Of a stretch of 21,321 nt of DNA, positions 8,613 to 15,810 are shown piece by piece. Source of the stretch: SG8-39 sp032125995 (GTDB taxonomy: Bacteria > Pseudomonadota > Gammaproteobacteria > Burkholderiales > SG8-39); assembly GCA_032125995.1 (NCBI GenBank), contig JAQBBQ010000028.1:1-21321 (forward strand). Direction: 5' to 3'. The position numbers and the translations under genes are program-made. Numbering within the stretch: position 1 is the stretch's first letter; every line of letters starts with the position of its first letter. The notes below the pieces were generated by a model, which saw only the letters and a list, made by a program, of their open reading frames with translations, searched no databases and was not told the origin of the DNA.

Positions 8613-8621
8613 ATTCTAGCA
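8613..8621 (-). promoter_or_regulatory. Extended -10 promoter element for metG (TGC-TAGAAT)
   Basis: On the minus strand TGC immediately precedes TAGAAT (8618-8613), which fits the extended -10 pattern TGnTATAAT. A TTGACC hexamer lies upstream (8637-8632), but with a 13-bp spacer it is too close to be a normal -35 box. The predicted transcript start leaves about 18 bases before the ATG at 8588. Confidence 0.45.
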
Positions 8622-8704
8622 AAGCGGGTAGGGTCAACGTGTCTGCGGCGCGTTGAATTCGGTACACTTAGCGGCTTTTCCCCACACCCCGGCGGGCAGC
8701 ACCC

Positions 8705-9790
8705 ATGGCTCTCAGCGAAGCGCAGGCGCAAGACGTCCTCAAGCAACTCGTCGATCCCAACACGGGAAAGGACTTCGTCACGACGCGCGCAGTCAAGAAT
8801 CTCAAGCTAGCCGGCGATCAGCTGTCGCTCGAGATCGAGCTTGGCTACCCGGGAAAGAGCCAGATCGAACCGATCCGCAGAATGGTGACGCAGGCGTTGC
8901 GCGATGCGGGCGCCGCGAAGGTAAGCGTCGATGTCCGCTCGAAGGTCGTCCCGCACGCTGTGCAACGCGGCGTGAAGCTGATCCCGGGTATCAAGAACAT
9001 CATCGCGGTCGCCTCGGGCAAAGGCGGCGTGGGAAAATCGACGACCGCGGTCAATCTTGCGCTCGCGCTCGCCGCCGAGGGCGCCTCGGTTGGCATGCTC
9101 GACGCCGATATCTACGGGCCGTCGCAGCCAACCATGCTCGGCATCTCGGGGCGTCCCGAATCGAAAGACGGCAAGAGCCTCGAGCCGATGGAGGGACACG
9201 GCATCCAGGCGATTTCGATCGGCTTTTTGATCGACGCCGACACGCCGATGGTATGGCGCGGTCCGATGGTGACGCAGGCGCTGGAGCAATTGCTGCGCGA
9301 TACGCGCTGGCGCGATCTCGACTATCTAATTGTTGATCTGCCGCCCGGAACCGGTGATATCCAGCTCACGCTGGCGCAGAAAGTGCCAGTCACCGGTGCG
9401 CTGATCGTGACCACGCCGCAGGACATTGCGCTCATCGACGCGCGCAAAGGCCTCAAGATGTTCGAAAAGGTTGGCATTCCGATCCTCGGCGTGATTGAGA
9501 ACATGGCGATTCACGTCTGCCCGCAGTGCGGCCACGAGAGCCACATCTTCGGCGCCGGGGGCGCCGACCGGATGTGCCGGGACTACGGCACCGAACTTCT
9601 CGGTCAGCTCCCGCTCGACGCCAGCATTCGTGAGCAGGCCGATTCGGGCCGGCCCACGGTGGTCGCCGATCCCGAAGGCAAGATCGCCGAGATCTACCGG
9701 CGCATCGCGCGGCGTAGCGCAGTGAAAATTGCCGAGACGCAGAAGGACATGACTGCAAAGTTTCCGAACATTGTCGTGCAGAACACATGA
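8705..9790 (+). CDS. apbC: Mrp/ApbC-type iron-sulfur cluster carrier ATPase
   Basis: This P-loop NTPase binds a 4Fe-4S cluster at a dimer interface and passes it to apoproteins. The 361-residue product has an N-terminal MIP18/DUF59-type domain (residues 1-90), the deviant Walker A GKGGVGKST (105-113), a switch region with DADIYGPSQPTMLG, a Walker B-like YLIVDLPPGTGD and the cluster-binding CPQC (C272, C275). It is the first gene of an operon, since its stop overlaps the dcd start as ATGA. It diverges from metG across a 116-base gap. TACACT at 8663-8668 is a possible -10 box, with no good -35. Confidence 0.96.
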   Translation: MALSEAQAQDVLKQLVDPNTGKDFVTTRAVKNLKLAGDQLSLEIELGYPGKSQIEPIRRMVTQALRDAGAAKVSVDVRSKVVPHAVQRGVKLIPGIKNIIAVASGKGGVGKSTTAVNLALALAAEGASVGMLDADIYGPSQPTMLGISGRPESKDGKSLEPMEGHGIQAISIGFLIDADTPMVWRGPMVTQALEQLLRDTRWRDLDYLIVDLPPGTGDIQLTLAQKVPVTGALIVTTPQDIALIDARKGLKMFEKVGIPILGVIENMAIHVCPQCGHESHIFGAGGADRMCRDYGTELLGQLPLDASIREQADSGRPTVVADPEGKIAEIYRRIARRSAVKIAETQKDMTAKFPNIVVQNT

Positions 9791-10353
9791 CGATCAAATC
9801 GGATAAATGGATTCGGCGCATGGTGCGTGAGACCGGCATGATCGAGCCGTACGAGCCCGATCTGGTGCGTGAGATCGACGGTGCGCGTGTGGTTTCCTTC
9901 GGCACCTCGAGCTACGGCTACGACATCCGCTGTTCCGAGGAATTCAAGATTTTTACCAACATCAATTCGATCATCGTCGACCCCAAGGGGTTCGACGAAA
10001 AATCGTTCGTCGACTACAAGGGGGCGGTATGCGTAATCCCGCCAAACGCTTTCGCGCTTGCGCGCACGGTCGAGTATTTCAGGATCCCGCGCAGCGTTCT
10101 CACCATCTGCCTCGGTAAATCAACCTACGCTCGCTGCGGGATCATCGTCAACGTAACGCCGCTCGAACCGGAGTGGGAGGGGCACGTGACGCTCGAGTTC
10201 TCCAATACGACCCCGCTGCCGGCCAAGATCTACGCCAACGAGGGCGTGGCGCAAGTGATCTTCATCGAGTCGGAGGAGGTCTGCGAAACCTCGTACCGGG
10301 ACCGCGGCGGCAAGTACCAGGGGCAGCGCGGCGTCACCCTGCCGCGGATTTGA
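9787..10353 (+). CDS. dcd: dCTP deaminase
   Basis: Dcd deaminates dCTP to dUTP, feeding dUMP and then dTMP synthesis. The 188-residue product fits the trimeric deaminase family. It shows SSYGYDIRCSEEFKIF, the CLGKSTYARCGI loop, and the catalytic glutamate in VTLEFSN (E137, equivalent to E138 of E. coli). The C-terminal YQGQRGVTLP closes the active site in this family. The ATG overlaps the mrp stop (ATGA), so translation is probably coupled. Its last 20 bases overlap the end of folA on the other strand. Confidence 0.97.
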   Translation: MTIKSDKWIRRMVRETGMIEPYEPDLVREIDGARVVSFGTSSYGYDIRCSEEFKIFTNINSIIVDPKGFDEKSFVDYKGAVCVIPPNAFALARTVEYFRIPRSVLTICLGKSTYARCGIIVNVTPLEPEWEGHVTLEFSNTTPLPAKIYANEGVAQVIFIESEEVCETSYRDRGGKYQGQRGVTLPRI

Positions 10354-10864
10354 CCGCGACGCGCTCGTAGCGCACGAAGTCGAAACGCAGTCCGTCAGCG
10401 CTGGTGTGCGTCTCGCGCCGTGTCTCGCGCCAGGCACTGCGATCAAAGGCCGGGAACAGCGTATCGCCACGAAAGGCGCCGCTGATTTCCGTGAATTCAA
10501 GCAGGTCCGCGATCGGCAGGGCGGCCGCATAGAGATCGGCGCCGCCAATGACGAACACGATCGGCGCATCCGCGCATCGCGCGAGGGATTCCTCGAGTGA
10601 GGCGGCGACACGCGCGCCGGGGGCATCGTAGGCGCGCTGCCGCGACACCACGATGTTCTCGCGGCCCGGCAGTGGCTTGCCGATCGATTCCCAGGTGCGC
10701 CGGCCCATGATCACGGGGTGGCCCAGGGTGAGGGCTTTGAAGTGTCTCAGGTCTTCCGGCAGGTACCAGGGGAGTCGGCCGTCGCTGCCGATGACGCCGT
10801 TCGACGCCAGCGCAGCGACGAGACACAGCCGGGGTCGGCGTTCGCCGCCGACCGCGGGCCGCAT
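10334..10864 (-). CDS. folA: Dihydrofolate reductase
   Basis: FolA reduces dihydrofolate to tetrahydrofolate with NADPH, regenerating the cofactor used by thymidylate synthase. The 176-residue product has the family core LVAALASNGVIGSDGRLPWYLPEDLRHFK, with the substrate-binding acidic residue D38 (D27 in E. coli), the NADPH-binding MGRRTWESIGKPLPGRENIVVSR and IGGADLYAAALP. The frame is open to 10963. I chose the ATG at 10864 because GAGGG lies five bases before it and the length fits the family; the ATG at 10915 would add 17 residues. The 3' end overlaps dcd tail to tail. Confidence 0.95.
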   Translation of the reverse strand: MRPAVGGERRPRLCLVAALASNGVIGSDGRLPWYLPEDLRHFKALTLGHPVIMGRRTWESIGKPLPGRENIVVSRQRAYDAPGARVAASLEESLARCADAPIVFVIGGADLYAAALPIADLLEFTEISGAFRGDTLFPAFDRSAWRETRRETHTSADGLRFDFVRYERVAVKSAAG

Positions 10865-10945
10865 CCTGGCCCTCGATGGCGGTTTCGTGGCGTCTCCTTC
10901 CGGCGACTGTGACATTCGCCCTACCCCGTACAATTCATTGCGCCG

Positions 10946-10951
10946 ATTATA
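10946..10951 (-). promoter_or_regulatory. Candidate -10 box for folA (TATAAT)
   Basis: On the minus strand the hexamer is a perfect TATAAT, in the 115-base gap between folA and the divergent sigma-54 regulator gene. No good -35 hexamer stands 16-18 bp upstream. Transcription from here would include both candidate folA start codons. Confidence 0.4.
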
Positions 10952-11030
10952 TGAACATGACAAACGGGCATCGGCAGAGGCATTGCGCAGCAGGCTGCGC
11001 TGAGGCGGGTTTTGAGCCGCAGGTGATCAC

Positions 11031-12437
11031 ATGAGCCGTGAGCGCCCGCGCGTCCTCCTGATCGACGACGATCGGGATGAAGCGCAGCTTCTCGCTTCAC
11101 GCCTGCACGCCGCAGGCTACGAGGTCGTGGTAGTCGCGACGCGGAAAGCCGCGCTCGCGCAGATCGCGGTCGCGCGCCCGAGCGTGGTGATCACCGATCT
11201 TCCGGGGCAGGGCGCCGAGGGTCTAGAGCTGGTCGACGTCATTCGCCACGCAGCGCCTTCGCTGCCGGTGATCGTGCTGACCGCGCATGGCACGATCCCG
11301 GATGCAGTGGATGCAATCAAGCGCGGCGTGATTGAGTTTCTGCCCAAGCCATTCGACGGACAGGCGGTGCTTACGGCGCTCTCGGAAGCGCTGCGCGCAT
11401 CGCCCACCGCGTCGGGGCCGACCGCGCCTTGGCGCAGCGAAATCCTGACGCGATCGCCCTTGATGGAGGACGTACTTGCGCAGGTCGAGCGCGTGGCCGC
11501 GACGGATGCAAATGTCTGCATTCTGGGTCCGAGCGGGTCGGGCAAGGAGCTCCTCGCCCGCGCGATCCACTATGCGAGCCGGCGCGCCCGCGCGCCCTAT
11601 GTGCCGGTGAACTGCACCGCGATTCCGGAAGGGCTGTTCGAATCGGAACTGTTCGGCCATCGTCGCGGCGCCTTTACCGGGGCGACGCAGGATCGGATCG
11701 GCCTGTTCCAGTCCGCCGACGGCGGGACCCTTTTGCTAGACGAAGTCGGTGACATGCCGAGCGCGATCCAGGGCAAGCTCCTGCGCGCGCTCGGCGAGGG
11801 TGCGGCTCGCCCCGTGGGCGCCAACGACGCCGTCAAAGTCGACGTGCGCATCGTCTCCGCGACCCACCGCAAGCTCGAAGAGCTCATTGCCGCCCGCGCG
11901 TTTCGCGAGGACCTCTATTACCGGCTAAACGTCGTTACGCTCACGCTCCCCGCGCTCGCCGAGCGCCGCGAAGACATCCCGCTTCTGGCTAAGCATTTTC
12001 TTGCGCGCTTTGCGGCGCGTTACGAGCGGCCGCGGCTGGAGCTCCCGACGGAAGCAACGGAGCTACTCATCGGCGCACCATGGCCGGGTAACGTGCGCCA
12101 GCTGCAAAACGTCGTCGAGCAGGCTGCAGCGCTTGTGGTCGGCGACGTGATCTCGGCCGAACTCGTGCGACGGGCGCTCGGCGGCGTGCCGGCGTCGCTC
12201 ACGCCGCTAGACGAAGCCCGCCGCGGCTTCGAGCGCGACTACCTCGTGCAGATCTTGAAAATTACCGAAGGCAACGTGACGCATGCGGCGCGCCTCGCGC
12301 GGCGCAACCGCACGGAGTTTTATCGGCTGCTTGACCGTCACGCGCTTGCGCCCTCAATGTTTAAAGCCGAGCGCGGTGCTGCCGCCGCAACGCCCAGCCC
12401 GGAGCGCGGCCGGGCAAACGAACCCTCAAGTACCTAA
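11031..12437 (+). CDS. Sigma-54-dependent response regulator, GlrR/NtrC type
   Basis: The 468-residue protein activates sigma-54 promoters after phosphorylation. It has a receiver domain (residues 7-120) with the acidic pocket IDDD, phospho-acceptor D56 in ITDL and the KPF lysine. An AAA+ domain follows with Walker A GPSGSGKE (166-173), the sigma-54 contact loop GAFTGA (213-218), Walker B LLLDE (D237, E238) and GNVRQLQN. A Fis-type helix-turn-helix GNVTHAARLARRNRTEFYRLL lies near residue 415. AARxxxRNRTEFYxLL is, from memory, characteristic of the GlrR (YfhA/QseF) branch. The start is supported by AGGTGA five bases upstream. No sensor kinase gene lies beside it. The last 25 residues are low-complexity. 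Confidence 0.93.
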   Translation: MSRERPRVLLIDDDRDEAQLLASRLHAAGYEVVVVATRKAALAQIAVARPSVVITDLPGQGAEGLELVDVIRHAAPSLPVIVLTAHGTIPDAVDAIKRGVIEFLPKPFDGQAVLTALSEALRASPTASGPTAPWRSEILTRSPLMEDVLAQVERVAATDANVCILGPSGSGKELLARAIHYASRRARAPYVPVNCTAIPEGLFESELFGHRRGAFTGATQDRIGLFQSADGGTLLLDEVGDMPSAIQGKLLRALGEGAARPVGANDAVKVDVRIVSATHRKLEELIAARAFREDLYYRLNVVTLTLPALAERREDIPLLAKHFLARFAARYERPRLELPTEATELLIGAPWPGNVRQLQNVVEQAAALVVGDVISAELVRRALGGVPASLTPLDEARRGFERDYLVQILKITEGNVTHAARLARRNRTEFYRLLDRHALAPSMFKAERGAAAATPSPERGRANEPSST

Positions 12438-12574
12438 AGTAGCTAAATCCGGCCGCGGCGCCGTGCCGCGCGCCGGGCGCTGGCGCCCTGCCTGAGGCGA
12501 TCGTTTCGCGCGAGCTGTCATGCCTGGACTGCTGTCGCAGACCAAGCCAAGCGCGAACTAGTGAGGCGGACGCG
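12438..12574 (+). other. Gap between the sigma-54 regulator and the DUF3179 gene
   Basis: This 137-base gap holds a short GC hairpin (GGGCG CTGG CGCCC, 12475-12488) within a GC-rich stretch with repeated GGCGCC, and no T-tract. I see no convincing promoter, although GAGGCGG at 12564-12570 serves as the ribosome binding site of the next gene. Confidence 0.4.
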
Positions 12575-13747
12575 ATGCGGGGCCCAAGGCGTATATTGCG
12601 CTGCAGCAAATCACTTATGACGGCGACCGTCGTTGTGAGCGCATTCCTGGGCGGCCCGGTCCAGGCGGTACCGGCGGTACAAGCCGCGTCCGACGACGCG
12701 CTGATTGCCTATTGGAAGCAAGAATGGCCGCGCACCGATTTCGCGCGCCGTACGGTGCCGCTGGAGGACATTCAGTCCGGTGGTCCGCCGAAGGATGGCA
12801 TCCCGGCGATCGACCGGCCGCGCTTTGAGTCGGCGGATGCGGCCGCAAGCTGGCTCGATCCCAGTGAGCCGGTGATTGCGCTCGAGTTGGGCGGGCACGC
12901 CAAGGCCTATCCGCTTTCGGTCCTGATCTGGCATGAGATCGTCAACGACCGGCTCGGCGATACGCCAATCGCGGTCACGTTCTGCCCGCTGTGCAATGCG
13001 TCGATCGTATTCGAGCGGCGCGTCGCGGGCGCGGAGGTCGACTTCGGGACCACGGGAAAGCTGCGCTACTCGGACCTCGTGATGTACGACCGCCAGTCGG
13101 AGACCTGGTGGCAACAATTCACCGGCACCGGGATCATCGGCCGCCACGCGGGGACGGCGCTGCGCAAGCTCGAGTCACAGATCGTCTCGTTCAACGACTT
13201 TCGCGCGGCATGGCCGGACGGGCGGGTGCTTTCGCGGAACACCGGATTTGACCGTCCCTATGGTCGCAACCCCTACGCCGGTTATGACGACATTAATCAG
13301 TCGCCGTTCCTGTTGACGACCACGGCGGACGGTCGCCTGCCACCGATGGAACGCGTGATCAGCGTCAGCGCGGGTGGCGTGCACCGCGTGTATCCGTACA
13401 GCGTGCTGGCACGCACACCGGTCATCAACGACACGGTGGGCGGCGCGCCCGTCGTCGTACTGTCGCGCGCGGGTACGCTCTCCGTGCTCGATCAGTCCGA
13501 GATCAAGTCCTCGCGGCGGATTCCATCGGCGAACGCGTTCTTGCGCCGCCTCGGCGGTGAGACCCTCGAATTTGAACTTCGCGGCCAGCGCGTGGTCGAT
13601 CGCAAGACCGGTTCTGAGTGGGATCTTCTCGGGCGGGCCGTGGCAGGCACGCTGAAAGGCGCACGCCTTGAGCCTGCGGTGGGCGGGGTCCATTTCGCGT
13701 TCGCCTGGCTGGTGTTCAATCCCAAGACGGAGATCTACCAAAAATGA
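12575..13747 (+). CDS. DUF3179-family periplasmic protein
   Basis: The 390-residue product belongs, by its FCPLCNASIVFE and KAYPLSVLIWHEIVND motifs, to DUF3179, a family without an assigned function. A basic start and hydrophobic stretch (residues 15-31, ending near VQA) look like a signal peptide, so the protein is probably periplasmic. The CxxC pair is C137/C140. The segment at 110-136 (KAYPLSVL...ND..G..P..V) recurs at 271-297 (RVYPYSVL...ND..G..P..V), suggesting an internal duplication in which the second copy has no CxxC. GAGG eight bases upstream supports the start. Its stop overlaps the DUF1223 start as ATGA. The family call is confident; no function is claimed. Confidence 0.9.
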   Translation: MRGPRRILRCSKSLMTATVVVSAFLGGPVQAVPAVQAASDDALIAYWKQEWPRTDFARRTVPLEDIQSGGPPKDGIPAIDRPRFESADAAASWLDPSEPVIALELGGHAKAYPLSVLIWHEIVNDRLGDTPIAVTFCPLCNASIVFERRVAGAEVDFGTTGKLRYSDLVMYDRQSETWWQQFTGTGIIGRHAGTALRKLESQIVSFNDFRAAWPDGRVLSRNTGFDRPYGRNPYAGYDDINQSPFLLTTTADGRLPPMERVISVSAGGVHRVYPYSVLARTPVINDTVGGAPVVVLSRAGTLSVLDQSEIKSSRRIPSANAFLRRLGGETLEFELRGQRVVDRKTGSEWDLLGRAVAGTLKGARLEPAVGGVHFAFAWLVFNPKTEIYQK

Positions 13748-14544
13748 AGCGCCTGAATGCCGTGCTCGTCGTCTGTGCCCTGGTCGGGCTCTCTAGCGCA
13801 GCGCGTGCAGAGGCGTCTGTTTGCAGCGCGAGCACGGCGGACCGTACGAACGTGCTGGTCGAACTGTTCACCTCGGAGGGCTGCAGTAGCTGCCCGCCGG
13901 CTGATCGCTGGCTTTCGGCGCTCGGCATGGGTCCTGCGGTACCGGCGCGGGTGGTGCCGATCGCGTGGCACGTTGACTACTGGGACTACATCGGCTGGAA
14001 GGATCGCTTTGCCCAGGCCGGGTTTTCTGCACGCCAGAGAGAACTGGCCCAGATCCGGCGCGAGCCGGTCGTCTATACCCCACAGGTGCTCGTTCAGGGC
14101 CAGGACTTCCGGCGCTGGTCGGGTGGTGGGCTCGAGGACGCGGTCGCCCGGATCAACGCCCGCCCGGCCCGCGCGAGAATCGCGCTTTCGATCGTCGGCC
14201 GCTCGGACACGGCGATCGACGTCGAGGTTCGCGCCGCGCTGCTTGGCGCTGCGCCGCAATCCGACCCGGCGTCCTACACCCTCACCCTTGCTGCCTATGC
14301 GAACAAGCTGACGACCCAGGTGGCGGCGGGGGAGAACGAGGGCCGTTCTCTCGGGCATGACCACGTCGCGTTCGGCTCGACGGGCCCCATTCCGCTCGGA
14401 CCCAAGGGCTCGGTGACCCAGCGCCATCGGCTGGCGCTGCCGCGGGCGGTGGCGCCCGGCGCATCCGGCGTGGTCGCATTCGTTCAGAGCACCCGCACGG
14501 CAGAGATTCTGCAGGCGCTCATGTTGCCCGCCTGTCCGGGCTGA
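13744..14544 (+). CDS. DUF1223 thioredoxin-fold periplasmic protein
   Basis: The 266-residue product has a clear signal peptide (cleavage near ARA-22) and then the DUF1223 hallmark LVELFTSEGCSSCPPAD, with a thioredoxin-like CxxC (C47, C50), WHVDYWDYIGWKDRF, and VVYTPQVLVQG, which supplies the cis-proline-like segment of a thioredoxin fold. Two further cysteines in the mature protein, C27 and C264, lie near its ends and could form a structural disulfide. No activity is established for the family as far as I know; a periplasmic thiol-redox role is an inference from the fold. It is translationally coupled (ATGA) to the DUF3179 gene. Confidence 0.92.
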   Translation: MKRLNAVLVVCALVGLSSAARAEASVCSASTADRTNVLVELFTSEGCSSCPPADRWLSALGMGPAVPARVVPIAWHVDYWDYIGWKDRFAQAGFSARQRELAQIRREPVVYTPQVLVQGQDFRRWSGGGLEDAVARINARPARARIALSIVGRSDTAIDVEVRAALLGAAPQSDPASYTLTLAAYANKLTTQVAAGENEGRSLGHDHVAFGSTGPIPLGPKGSVTQRHRLALPRAVAPGASGVVAFVQSTRTAEILQALMLPACPG

Positions 14545-14548
14545 GCCG

Positions 14549-14577
14549 CCGGGCGAAATTTGCGTTTTCGCGTCCGG
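14549..14577 (+). other. Imperfect hairpin after the DUF1223 gene
   Basis: CCGG-GCGAAA (14549-14558) pairs with TTTCGC (14566-14571) and, past a two-base bulge, CCGG (14574-14577), giving ten pairs around a seven-base loop. It begins five bases after the DUF1223 stop. No T-tract follows, so it may mark or protect an mRNA end more than terminate by itself. Confidence 0.35.
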
Positions 14578-14589
14578 GCCTTACTCGGG

Positions 14590-14595
14590 TATATT
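14590..14595 (+). promoter_or_regulatory. Candidate -10 box for the DGQHR gene (TATATT)
   Basis: TATATT lies 53 bases before the ATG at 14649 in a GC-rich gap. The best hexamer at 17-bp spacing, TTCGCG, is a poor -35. The box suggests that the DGQHR gene can be transcribed separately from the DUF3179-DUF1223 pair. Confidence 0.3.
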
Positions 14596-14648
14596 CGACC
14601 GATCCCGCAGACGGAGGACGGGACCCGAGGGAGATAGGGGGCAGGACC

Positions 14649-15779
14649 ATGCACGCGACGCAGATCCGTCAAAAGGACGGCATCTTTTACTTCGCCAATT
14701 ACCGGGCGGACGAGCTGCTTTCGAAGATCCGCTTCATCAGCCGCTTTTATGGCGAGGGCGAGGCGGAGCAGATCGCGCCGTCGCGCATCGCGCACGACGA
14801 CGACATCGCGCAATTCATCTCGAAGATCGAGCGTACCGACAAGGCCTTCCAGCGGACCTTGTCACGCGCCAAGGTGAAGGCCTTGCGCAATTTTTTCGAG
14901 ACCGCGGTGTCGCAGCCGCCGATCCCGGGAACGGTGCTGCTGTTCACGTCCGAGACGCTGCGCTTTCAGACCGAGCACGCAGACGGCGTCGGGCGCCTGT
15001 CCGAGCCGAGCTCGAAGTTCCTCGTCATCGACGGTCAGCACCGGCTTGCGGCGCTGCATTTCTACATGAAGGACAAGCCTGAAGAGGCCAGCGGCATCCA
15101 GGTCCCATGCATCATCTTCGACGGTCGCAGCGAGGACTTCGCGACCGAGATGTTCGTCATCATCAATTCGACGCCGACGCGCATCAACAAGAGCCACCTC
15201 GTCGACCTTTACGAGAAGGTCTCGTTCGCCGCCCCCGACCGGCGCTTTGCCGCCCGCCTGGTCGAGCGCCTGTACGGCGAGGGCGATAGCCCGCTGCGCT
15301 ACCGCATCAACCGGCTCGGCGGGCGCAGCCAGCGCGACAAATGGATCCTGCAGGCAGAACTGTTCAACGAACTGCACCGCTGGGTGCGGGGGCGCTGGCG
15401 CAGCATCCAGCTCGCCGGCGGTAGCGCCAAGGAAGTGCCGCGCTACTACGGCATCGTGCGGGACTTTCTCAAGGCGGCGCGGGCGGCGTTTGGCGACGCC
15501 TGCTGGGGAAACGACAACTACATGGTGACCAAGCCGGTGACGCTGAAGGCGTTCATTCGCGTCTGCGCGGATCTCGCGCGCGAGGACGCCGAGCCGGAGG
15601 CTGGGCGCCAGGCACGCTGGGAGGAGCGCCTTGCGCCCTGGGCCGAGCGCGCCCGCGAGTTCCGCGCCGAAGGCTTCTACGAGCGCTTTTCGGCCAAGGG
15701 TGAGGTCGAGCGCGTTGCGCGGATCCACCGCGAACTCGCCCGAACCGCAGGGATCGAGGTCGGTAAGCCGAAGAGTTGA
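14649..15779 (+). CDS. DGQHR-domain protein (DndB-like family)
   Basis: The 376-residue protein carries the diagnostic FLVIDGQHRLAAL (DGQHR at 128-132) and a downstream MFVIINSTPTRINKSHLVDLY segment (N173), the two conserved blocks of DGQHR-domain proteins. DndB, the regulator of the Dnd DNA phosphorothioation genes, is the best-known member; others occur in defence and mobile loci without known activity. No signal peptide or membrane segment is seen. Both halves are rich in arginine and glutamate. The start is preceded by AGGGGG at a seven-base distance. No dndACDE, methylase, nuclease or helicase gene lies nearby. Assignment to the domain family is firm; a DNA-related role is inferred from relatives. 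Confidence 0.85.
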   Translation: MHATQIRQKDGIFYFANYRADELLSKIRFISRFYGEGEAEQIAPSRIAHDDDIAQFISKIERTDKAFQRTLSRAKVKALRNFFETAVSQPPIPGTVLLFTSETLRFQTEHADGVGRLSEPSSKFLVIDGQHRLAALHFYMKDKPEEASGIQVPCIIFDGRSEDFATEMFVIINSTPTRINKSHLVDLYEKVSFAAPDRRFAARLVERLYGEGDSPLRYRINRLGGRSQRDKWILQAELFNELHRWVRGRWRSIQLAGGSAKEVPRYYGIVRDFLKAARAAFGDACWGNDNYMVTKPVTLKAFIRVCADLAREDAEPEAGRQARWEERLAPWAERAREFRAEGFYERFSAKGEVERVARIHRELARTAGIEVGKPKS

Positions 15780-15810
15780 CGCGCGGCGCGCCGCGTCAGG
15801 TCAGGTTGCG

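Noticed and set aside
10985..11000. Hairpin GCGCAG-CAGG-CTGCGC before the sigma-54 regulator as terminator
   Set aside because: The stem is only six pairs, no T-tract follows directly, and it lies between two divergent genes where no transcript needs to end.
14549..14577. Intrinsic terminator after the DUF1223 gene
   Set aside because: The T-run is within the stem and not after it, so it is kept only as an imperfect hairpin.
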